From: Hydractinia symbiolongicarpus
Lineage: Eukaryota > Cnidaria > Hydrozoa > Anthoathecata > Hydractiniidae
DNA: 64,000 bases
NCBI RefSeq assembly: GCF_029227915.1
Contig: NC_079888.1
Coordinates: 18,082,001-18,146,000, forward strand
Reading direction: 5' to 3'
Positions 39,801 through 51,800 of the stretch are shown here, one piece after another (position 1 is the first letter of the stretch; each line of letters starts with the position of its first letter). The position numbers and the translations under genes were made by a program. The notes under the pieces were generated by a model. It was not told the origin of the DNA. It saw only the letters and a list, made by a program, of their open reading frames with translations, and did no database searches.

Positions 39801-42800
39801 ACAGTCTCTGTGTCAAGTGGTAAATAGCACGTAGATTCCATCTTTACACTAATATTTTTGGCTAGCTCCTTAAAAAAGCTGAACTTAGCCACGTGGTTAG
39901 TCCCTCTTGCAATTTTAATTGGTCCAATTTTCTATTTGTTATTATTGTAGCCATTTCCAACATCGCAGACACGGTGGTCACATGATTTTGAGTAACATGG
40001 AATTTAATTGGACAATTAATTTAATATGTCATGTCAGGATGTGATCAAAGCCAATTTGGAGTACCGGCAACAATAAAATTCTGTTTGCTAGCGGCCAGAG
40101 CGATAGAATTTAAACTGGCGCGAATATTAAAAATAAAAATTGTCTGATGTGTCTCGTCCACCTGAAAAAGTATCTCGTCCACCTGATGTATCTCCTCTAC
40201 TTGATGTATCTCCTCTACTTGATGTATCTCCTCCACTTGATGTATCTCCCCCACTTGATGTATCTCCTCTACTTGATGTATCTCCTCCACTAACCTTCAC
40301 TTCTCCAACCGTCGCACCCGATATTGCAGAAATACGGCCAACCTTACCAGGTTCTTTTCCTACTTTTAACAGCTGAAACAATTACCTTTCTGAAGATGGA
40401 TACAGAACAGACATGTTTTCTTCAACAATGGTTAATGCACAGTCAACCAATATTGTGCATCCGATTCTAACAGCATTTCCATATGAGGTTGTTAATCAAA
40501 CTTGACAGGAAAGAAAGATTGCACCAGATCCTATCAAAATACAGTGGATAAAAAATTACATATTAACACAATTTAATGCAACTGAAGAGACATGGAACAG
40601 CTAGCTTATGTTTTTATTTAAAAAACAGTAGATTTAAGTGTTGCAAACATTTTATTGTATATAAATATTAAATTTAAAGTTTTAGTTACTAATATTAACA
40701 TTATTGATAGTGAAATTTACTTACTATGAACTTTTTTGCTTGGTTGCATAACGTAGCGTTGCATCGTCTTGTTAAGCTATTTTGCAGAACAGAGTTTAAC
40801 AAAATATTCAGAAAACTTTGAGCAACTTAGTTCCAATGTTGTTATGTCTGATTTTTTGATACTACAATGGGGGAATGGCGAATAATTCATGTTGGTTAAA
40901 TAATTAAAAAATAACTCGAGCATGGCACTTATAACACGTTCTTGTAATAGTATTTTACAAAAAAAATTGCACCGAATAAAATTGAACAACTGGGTTTCTA
41001 GTGTTCCCGTCCCATTTTATGATTAATGCTGTTAGGCGCAAATGGAGAATGATTATTTCGTGCCGTAGGATGAGCCATTAACATGTTAAATAATATTAAT
41101 GCTTTTAACATTAAATTAGCTATCTTGCAATGATATTTAAGGCTATAGTGTTATCTCATGTTAACATTACAACGTTAAAGTGGGCTTTTTCTAGCATTAA
41201 TTAGCGTTATTTCTTTTGTTCTTCGTGGTGATATAACGTTAAGATTTAACGCTAATTTGTTTGTTATCTAATTCCTTTGGACAGTCACATATTTTGAATG
41301 TATTTTTTACATTGAATTGTAGTGACAGCCTTGACAGCTACATTAAATTTCAAAACAATCCATTAGCATGTTAAATATGTCACAGAATAACAAGACCCTC
41401 TTGTCTGGTCAATGATTAGTCAGACAGGTGGACTTGTGAATTTTTACATTTAGTAGGATCTACACTTTCCAAAACTGAACACTATCCAAGGAATTTAACA
41501 TATTTTCCTTATCCTTGAAATTAAGCAACTTTAAGAGCTTTTCTGCCACTGTCTTAACAAGATGGTATGTACAAAAAATAAATAAAAACAAAAGAAAGAT
41601 TAAACTTGACATTTGAAAAATTATGAAAAAAAAGCATGCTGTAAATCATACAGGTTTATAGCATGCTAAGTTTTTATTCGATACACTTTCTTTCACACTA
41701 CCAACACTTCTTTTTTACTACACCTTTTTTCAAAATCATTTTTAAACTAAAAACAGAATTAACTTTACTATGTCAGTTATGCATGCGAATGCCAACGTGA
41801 AGTCAAAGAATGCATATGACTTACAGGCAAAAGTTCTCTCATGTCAATATACTCCTGTGTAATCTCTATCTCATGCTTCTTTTCACGCATGAAATTTTGT
41901 AGCTGTACTGCATCCTGGAAGAAAAAATAAGTGAAATAATAACAACAATAATCAAACTAAAACTGTCATCAACGTAAACATCTTCACAAAGAATAGCGTT
42001 TTATGTACAGAACACAAGATTTGAAAGTGTAGACCAAGATAGACTCACTGTGAACAAAAAAACAATGTCATTGGAATGAAAAAATATCTTATTTGACTTA
42101 ATTCATAGGATCTTAATTTCGTTCAATTAATAAAAGGGGTGAATTTGCTTAGTGCTGATCAATCACACATTGCTGGAATCAAACAAAAAACGCTAAATAA
42201 TAGTGTTTTTTGATTTAGTTTGTAAACATTGGCAGAGACAATTGGGACTTACTACAATCGTAGTCTTAGGAGGCATTTTTGCATGAAAATTTCTTGACAA
42301 AAAAAAAAACTCTTTTGCATTGTGGATAGGCTAGACTTGCACTTGGTGGATGTGTTGACTTCACAACATTGATTTGGGGTGGTAGAGTGACAAATTTAAA
42401 TTTTATTTTTGATTTGCCTCACATGTCCACGATTGTAGTGGTATATACTTACTGAATGAAGTGAACTTCCTGGCTGATTATATTGTTGAGCATTGTCAAA
42501 AACACAATTTAAATCTTTTTCTAAGATGTTTAAATCAGAGTAGTATGAAGCCTGAAAATAAAAGAAGACCAGTAAACACAAAAACTAACAATCTCAAACA
42601 AAAAAACAAACAAACAAATAATAGAAATTAGTTCAATAATCATAAATTTTTCTGTTCTAGAAAATATATTAACCTGTTTTACTTAATTGATACATCACAA
42701 ACCGACAGAACTAATACCTGAGAATGGTTTTTAGAAAAAACGTATGTAGGTTTCAAAAATTTTAAAATTTTAAATTTAGACTTTAAAAAAATAAAGGCTA

Positions 42801-45800
42801 TAAAAAATCTATCAAAAAATCTTTCAATGCAAAAGACCTATTTCCATATCCATTTGGTTCAGCAAAATATGCATGCAAAAATGCAGAACAACATGAAAAC
42901 AAGATTAGTTATGAGCAAATTTCGGGATGCTGGTTGTTTGCATGCAAGTTTGAAGAATGTATCAACAAAATGTTAACTTTTACAGCTTTTAACTGGCAGT
43001 TTTACATATTCGTCGTTAACACAGTTATAAAGAGGGTGTTGGTAGTGGTAGTGTGACAAAAATGTTCAACTGTTGCGGATTTTAAGGGTGTATATTTTGG
43101 TATATGTTAGCTAGCTACCCCTGAAACCTAGCCACTAGAATGATGTAAATACATTTTCATTTTACTGTTTCCAAGTAAATTTACAAATAAAACTCAACAT
43201 ACAGTTTACTAACGCTCAGTGGCACTTCACATTACTCTGATCAGTTTAAAAAAATATAATTAGCTTGCTGGTAGCCAGCCAAAGTAGCCAGCTAAAGCTA
43301 CAACCCTGAACAATTATATAGCTATAGCTTAGCTGCATAAGAAATCAACAAAGCATTTTTCAAAATTGGTTGTGTAAAATGATATTTAAAATAAATAAAT
43401 AAATAAATATTCACATAAAATAATCTTCATGGTATTCTTCCATAGTTTTGCTTTTGACCCCACAAAAAAATCCACAGTTTTCACTGATTAAACTAAAGTT
43501 TAACATGACAAGCATTTTGTGGACAAAATTTTACAGAGATTTCGTTTTTTCTAAGCAGTACGTCAGTAACCATTTTGTATTTTTTTCAAGCCACAATTTT
43601 TAAATTGTTTTGTGAAGTGATCTTTTCAAGGAATTTTTTTTTAACCGAGCGACAATTTCATTAGCCTAAAAAAATACCAAGATGAATTCAAAATTTCACA
43701 ATTAGGATATCATCCCCTTTGTCAACCTTATATTTTTGAATTTTATAAATAATTTTTTCACTAAATACAATCTCAGATGGAGGCGTAAAATGTGACACAA
43801 ATAAGCAAGAACATTCCAAGGAAAGTTCAAAGTTTATCTTTCCCCATCAAGTCTAATTAGTATTCTAATTCTGAAATCACTAATGTGTAAAATGTGAGTT
43901 ATAAATACTTCCAAAACTAACCTCACTTGGAAAAAAATAAATCAGGGAAGGCACTCAAAGGTCAACCATTATTTTAAAACCACTGTCATAAGCCTGGCTA
44001 ATGTTATTTTCACAGATGTTGTTTAAAAAATAAGGTACACTAAATAACTGGAGACAGGATATATACCAGCAACATCACCAATTTTGGTAAACAGCTTGAA
44101 ATTTCACGTTTGTTTGGAACAAGTCTGACTGGCTACTTATATCATCATATTGAAAGCTAGGCAACACCTAGCTCATTTAACACCAAGAATAATAAACAAA
44201 AGCATTATAATAGCCCAATAATACATGCTATTATCCCGTATCACCAGAACTTAATAACAATCTGTATTACAAATAAATTTTGCAAATATTGCAAGTAAAC
44301 AAACCATATCTGCACTACTTCGCTGCAAACTAAAATTTGCTCATAACTAATCTTAATTTTATGTTATTCGGTATTTTGGTATGTATATTTCGCCGAAGAA
44401 AAATGGATATGGAAATAGGTCTATTGACTTCTTGAATAACAAGCATTTGCAAAAGAGCAGGTTTAATAAGTATACTCAACCCTGTATTCAAGTTTCAGAT
44501 ACTTTATCTAATCTAAAATCAAAACAGATTGAGTATAAACTTCGTAAAACGTTTATCCACAGCTCACCTTAATTTTTGTTTTGATTTTTCCCAAAGATAA
44601 TGGCCTTTTTATTACTTCATAATAGTCTGGATATGATCTGAAAATAAAGTATATAAAAATAAATAAATAAACAAAACACATAACTGTGATAAAACTATCA
44701 TAGTGATACGCTGAGTCTGTCTGTTTCTGTCTCTGGCTGGCAATGTTGACATTTACTTTTTCCTTTTGAACAATAAGTGAGAAACTATATCTATATCCAA
44801 ATTTGCTAACCGACAAAACACTTATTTTGACGGTATGCCACAACATGGATAAAACAGATTGATGTGAATGTTTTTAATTAAATTGGTGACGTCATGGCAT
44901 TGCACTTTATAAGTTTAAGGCCAAACAACTTGAAAGCAGGTGGAAATAACAAGTTCATTTCCTGCATGGGTACCTAAGTACCACCAGGGACAAAAATGGG
45001 ACTAATTTCCTAGAGCTGGGATAATTTACTTGTTTTGGAATCGTTAGGTCAATAACGTCATCAAAAAACATTTAAACCACAATATCTTAGTAAACATTTG
45101 TCTAAAGCACATGGTCCTATACATTTTCTAGATCAGATCTATTCAATGGACATAATTCCTAAACTAAACAAATTTCTACAACTCTTTTTTGCTCATTGTT
45201 GTCTTTGCCAATGACAGCAAAATTTTTAAATTCTAAAACTTCCAACTGTTTGGTAAAAGTGCACGATCCTTACATTATTTTGACCAAAGTCTGAAGTTCT
45301 ACACAACAGAGGAAACAGGTTGGAAATGGTTAGAGATCGTCTTCAAGATTAATTTTTGATACAAAATTGAAACGATTTTCATTGTATGGAAATTTTTTTT
45401 TTATTTTTTTTTTACATCATTTCATAATCATATCATGAAACGAATTAAATGTTTCATATTTTTTTACAAAATGAAAGACTACGACAAATGAAACAGTTGT
45501 AAAAGTATTTGAAAACAATTTAAAAAAAGTTCCAAATCGTTAAATTATCATGTGTGATACTTTGTAAAGGTCTTAATAACGCATCATGAAAGGAAATGTT
45601 GAAACATTGTCAAACCAATGTCTCAATATTTCCTTTTAAATTAAAAAGAATATATCTCTTTGAAGCTAAATATTTCCGTATTTTGTTCTATAATGTCGAG
45701 AACACAACGCTATGAAACTCTAAAATTACAAGAAAACATTCCTACTAAGATTAAATATTGCTGTTTTTCGTCCTTAAATGACAAAAAATATCCCTGCAAA

Positions 45801-48800
45801 GATAAATATTGCCATAATTCGTAATAGAAACAACAAGAAAATGTTGTTCTAAAATCGGTAAAAAACGCAACAATTTTTTTGAAACAATCTTGGAGATGAT
45901 CCCTTAAGAAATTCATAAAAAAATTTCATTGAAAACGGCGATGTCTTATTGCTGACATCACCAAAATTAAATTAACACTATTTTTCTACTTTTCTTCTGT
46001 CTAACTGGATTTTCTCACGGGCTTATTGACCAGTTATACTACATAATACTATTATCAAGGATTATATATCTTAAGAAAAGAAAAAAATAAGCAATATGAT
46101 TGAGTTGTTTGTCTGTGCTAACAAGAATGCCATTATACTAGAAGTTTTTACATTCTCAAGTTGCTGACAAAAAAGCCACATTAAAAATCAATTTTTCTAA
46201 GTTGTTGCAGTCTGACATTGTAAGAGATAACTGATAATCTTACTTTCTCAAAGGCAATCTTAAAAAAGACGTAGACAGTTTCCGACCAGTTGCAGGATCC
46301 ACAAAAGCAGCTAGCATATCATACAATAATGCAAACGGATTTGATTCAATACTTTGTCCAATAAGACCATCATCTTTAGATTCTGATGGAGATACAGCTT
46401 GAGAAGGAGATGTCGCTGCAAAACTTGACAAATCACAAGCTGCAATCTGATGACGCCGTTTTGTTTTCACTGGTGCAGGAGTCGTGTCTTCACTTTCTTC
46501 TTTATCATCTTCAGTAAATTCTGATACTTCAGATATTTCAGAATCTACAGATGTAGTCCGAGATGCTTTTCTAGATCTACATAAAAACAAATGATTAGGT
46601 TTACAAACTTTCGTTGTATTTTGTATACAGTAGTACTGTTCGTATACAGTAGTACTGTTTTATCTTCCCTCATGCTTGACTTTACGCTAGTCAAAAAGAA
46701 ATAATTCACTTGGTATTTAACCAAATCAAAACACAAGATTAAAAATCTTACTTTCCTCGCCTGTTAATTTTCAACCCACTGGCAGTTCTGTTGAGTTCAC
46801 TTCGTTTTGCATAATATGCTCTTTTAAGGCAAGTGGCATCCTGAAAACAAAATCAACCCTTAACATCCAAAGGACTAGTATTAAAAAAGCAACCGTTGTA
46901 ATGTGAAGTCCTAGAAGTAGTAGCCCACATGTAGAATGTCAGGAGAACACAGAGAAATGGTCTACAGGGTAGGCTACATGAGGATGATTTATACAGGATG
47001 TTAAAAATGTTATTTAATTTGAAAAGGGTAAAATATAATTTGAAATTAATTAGAAATGCTTGAAACAAATAGTAAATATTTTTGCACCACATAATAAGTG
47101 TGAAGCTCTCTAGGAAAACCAGCCCCTTCGTTATTATGTAGTTCAAAAAATAAGAAATAAGGATTTCGTATTTTTCCAAATACAAACATTTTAAAAAATA
47201 CAAAATTCATATATTGTTTTTTTAAAATAACAAGTATATATACGCTTATTTTTACAAAATACGAAATTCGTATTTCCTATTTTTCCCATGCTCAATTTTT
47301 TGTGATTCATGTTTTGATAACAATATAATTTTGAAATTTTATCTTCAGTGCCTTGCAAAATTTTCTATTTGTAACAAAGTATTAATAATGGATAAAAAGA
47401 AAACTTTAAGCGAATGCCTGTTGAGGGCATAGAAGCAATATGACCAGAGTCTGAATTACGACACAATAGAGGCAACAGGTTTAAATTCACAAAACATTTT
47501 CTTTTATATATGGTTTTGTACATCTCCATATTTTGGCATACAAATAGTTGTATTTCTTTCTAAAATAACAAGATGGCCCCGCAAAGCTTAAAAATCGCTA
47601 TATTTTATCCTTACACAACGAGAAAAAGGTCTCTTTAAAACTTGGAAAACTTGCTGTATTTTGTTCTAACATAACAAAAATAAAGTCCATACAGAACTTA
47701 AATTTCTTCATAGTTATTCTTTACAGAGCTTTTCGTTACATAACGTTTTAGAAGCCTTTTTTATTGTGTTATCTAAATCATCCCTTAACGAACAAAAGAT
47801 AGATATAGGTTTTAATCTTGCATGTGTTTTTATGTCGATAATTATGGTACTTTTATGATATATTTAAGGTGGATAATTTTAATTTTTGTATATACCTCAA
47901 GATGTTACTAATGTAACAAAAAGATTTGTGAAGAATAAAATATTTTACATAGGTGTTTTATGTTATTATTAACATCCTGTTTTTTTGTTTTACTTAATAC
48001 AAAAATCTTACCTTTGATATCTGAGATCTTGGTTCATTAAAAGCATGAGCATTGCTAATTAAAAGAAGGATATCACTCTCCAGCTCGTCGATTGAAGAAT
48101 AATGCTGCGTCTATGTAAATTGATAAAAGATATTAACTTAATTTTAGGTGCAAACAAAAAAACAAAACAAAATAGATTCCAAAAAAATTAATTTTATTTA
48201 AGGGCTGTACCAAAATATTTGTTTTGGAATTTATATCAATTTATTAAATCTTTATACTATTTCTAATAATATCTTCTTCATGTCATCAAAATTATAAATT
48301 TGTATAAAGTATGTATAATTTAAAATAAAGTTGGTATGTTATTTGTATAGGATCAACAAAGTCAGTTTTGTACTTAAAGTTTGTTTATTTTAATTGCGCT
48401 ATTTTTGTTCAAAATAATAACAGAGTTTGTTTCGCTACATTAAAAGACAGGCATCTTCATACAACCACATTTGATGCTTTAAAAAGGAAATATGGCATTA
48501 TTTTAGCTCCATACAATCATTTCATGGTGTTTAGGAACAACAATATTTTTATCATTTTAAATCAAAATATGGTGTTATTTTGTATGAAGATTAAGAACAG
48601 AATTGGAAGCAGTGATGCTTGTAGATTCAACGTTTGAATACGAAAATTTGAAGTAGGACAGAGTAGGAACTAGAGTTAGTATGTTCACACTAGTTTTGGT
48701 TATTCTCGGAATTTAAATTCAGGGAAGAGATTTGCCTATTTTAAAAAAATGTTCTGCTTTTAACATGATGTCAATGTCCATTTAATAAAAATTTATCTAC

Positions 48801-51800
48801 AGGTCATTAATTAACATGGCATTTTCGCAAGTTAAGGTTAAAACTTAGCAGGTACCAAACAACAGCCTTTCTAAATCACTTCAGCACACGGCAAATGCCA
48901 AAATAATTTGAAAAAAAACAAACAATTTTACGTTGGCAAAATTTTTGGGAAGGCGAATTTGATATTCGCAATTTACAGAATTCTTCAATTGCCTTGGGTC
49001 TATCGTATATATATATATATATTATATATATAGAAGGGATAGATAGAAAGGAATAGAAAGAATTCCTTACATGCAAGAATTAAAAAAGTATTTGCTGAGC
49101 ATTTTTCTTATTCATCCTAAATAGAATTAAAGTAGTTTAAATGTGAACAAGCTTGCTTAAGACACTGAAAATAAAATGTCCCCGTTTGTGCCGACGTGAA
49201 ATTGTGGATTGTTGAGGCGAATCATAAAAATGAAAATTCACGTCGAGATATTTTTGCCAACGTGAAATCGGTAAAATACAGAAGCAAAACAGTATAATAA
49301 ATATTTAAATTAGAAAGGCTTAAACAATAGGACTTTGCTGAGAAAAATGTATGTATATTGCTGCATGATTTCGACATAAATGGTGTTTTGAATATTAGAT
49401 AGTGTTACATCACAAATATTTTGTCTAATGTCAATTTCATGTAGATCGTAACCACTGTTCATGATACAGATTTCACTTTGTGTGGTAAAAATACTTGTTT
49501 AAAAATATTTAATTTTTTTTTTTTTTAGAATTATTTATTCTTAGAATAGAACGGTATATATTCTTAAACTAGAATTTTTATTTTTAGAAACAGCCTATCC
49601 TTAAAACAAAATGCCTATTTCCAAAGTAGAACAAAAAAATATATTTTAGCATAGAATATAATCTATTTTAGAAATAGAACATTACATTTTAGAACTATAT
49701 GTATGACATAAAGATTATTATAGTACGTTTCAGATAAATTTGAAGCTGAAATAAAAAAAAAGGGAAATTTGTAACAAACAAACCGAACGGTACATATGTT
49801 TATAATTTAGCATTTTTTGTCCATTAATATACAGATTTCTATCCTGTAACCTTAAGCTATTAAAGCTGTCGTTATTTTCTAACCAGATAGTTCTAAATAG
49901 CTGTTGTAGTTGTAGTGCCTATTCAGCAAGATTAGTACTGTTGTCAATACATATTTTCATTTGGACATTTAGTTTAATTTGGTAAAATTTTAGCATGTTA
50001 TATTTGATTTCTTGATAGTAATTCTAGTAATTATTAAGTTTATAAATAGTACCTTATAATATATATCATATAATAAAATATTAAAAGCAGCAAAAAAAGT
50101 AATAAAAGTTTACAAATTTGTTCAAACTTTAGCATTTGCTGTCAGTCCGTTTAAAAGTAGTAGTATTTTTCTTAGAATTCTGTCTAGTTACTAACACATT
50201 TTGTTGTTGTTAACTTGTTAGCACAACTCTGACCAAGATATGATTTATTGTTACAGTTAAAATTGTTTTATGATCACAGCTTATTGGCTTAATATTTTAA
50301 AACATAAACGGAACTTTATAGTGTTATATTTTTAGCAATTATGTCACTTCAGTGAATTTGACCAGCTAAGTACTTTGGATCATAGAAATCATATACCGTA
50401 TTTTCCAATATATAATATGCATATTATATAACCCGCAAACAAGCTTTTTAAGGGAACTACAAACCCTAGACCATTGGATAGCTCTCACCTTCCTATAACT
50501 CCCATAAAATTTTACTTACCCACATCTTGTTAACTAGAAAATTAATGAAAAACAATGTGTTGTGTTTATGTTAAAAATAAATGACAAAAAATTACAAAAC
50601 TTAACATATAACCCGTACCACTATATAACCCGCACCAACAGTGGAAGTCGTAAAAATCAACTTATAACCCGCAAGGTATATACCGGAAAATACGGTATGT
50701 GAATATGAGACTTTTATTATCGGAACTGGGGACACTAGACACACTTTTAACATTTTCACTCTGTAAATTCTTTACCATAAAATTTCCCTTAATCTTTCTA
50801 GAAGTAAAAAAATTCATGATCATTCCGTCATTTAATGGAGTAATCTGTTACAGACAAAGACAAAAATGCTAAAAGATCAACAGAGGTTCTTAGTTTTTCT
50901 TAAAAAAGTGTCTCTTATTTATAAACATGATCATTTTTAAAAAGTTTGTATAAACTTTGTTTAAAACTTTTATTGAAATTGAAGCACTTTGTATGGCTTC
51001 ATTTAATGTGCTTCATTAAATGAAAGCCATGCAAAGCTATATTAAGCCATACTTATTTTGTAGTGTTTGTATAATGACACGAAAATAAAAAACTACACAC
51101 ATTTTAAGACAGAACATTAGCCTACATGAAATGCTCAACTAAGAAACACAAAACCGCTTGCAAAACAGCAATTTCTGTAGAAAGACTACCTTAGGTTTAA
51201 TAACATATCAAAAACTAAACATCTTCCTAAAAATTACCTGTATTCGTTTTTTGATTGTTTTTAAATCTATTGGATTCTCAATATAATCATAGTACACTGG
51301 AAATTCCTAAAAATAGATGCAAAAAAGATTACATTACACTTAGTCATAAAAAATTCAACTCCTCAACAACTTTTGAGACCATCCTTAAATTTGTTTAGGT
51401 AGTCAAGGATAATTGATTAAATTGTTTAGATAATCACGACATAATTATAAGATGGAAATCTTCATGTAAAGGATTTAAGATGCCCAAAAAAATTTAAACT
51501 GTATTAGCTTGAGGTTTCCTAAGCACATAACTTTAATAAAGATATATATAGCCCAATAAGAAAAAAGAGATTCGTTTTGTCCCAATCTATATGGACAATC
51601 ACATTTTTTGGACTAAATGCCATTGTTAATTTTTTATTTCTCATTACATACAAGAGTTTTTAAGTTGGTAGCCGTCTTCATATTAAGTGAGTTTAAAAAA
51701 AAAAAATTCATTTTGCATACCTCTTTTGATGGCAACACATCAAACATTTTCCACAAAGGACGGTTTTCGTCATGATCTCTTTGTTTGTATATATGATCAA

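Larger units (their letters stand above)
36775..41290 (-). mobile_element. 4.5-kb TIR DNA transposon in PBRM1 intron 10
   Basis: The left end ATGTGACTGTCC (36775-36786), followed by GGAATTTGATAACAAAC, is repeated in reverse complement at the right end (GTTTGTTATCTAATTCC ... GGACAGTCACAT, ending 41290). Both ends then carry several subterminal copies of ttagcgttaa/ttaacgctaa words. The element fills most of the intron between exons 10 and 11 and includes a broken minus-strand gene of DUF7869 type. The target duplication is probably AT or TA, but it cannot be told apart from the repeat itself. Confidence 0.7.

Noticed and set aside
48368-48637. 89-codon plus-strand open frame in PBRM1 intron 4
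   Set aside because: It shows no domain, contains a local near-repeat (aatatgg..attatttt) and has no supporting splice or promoter signals.
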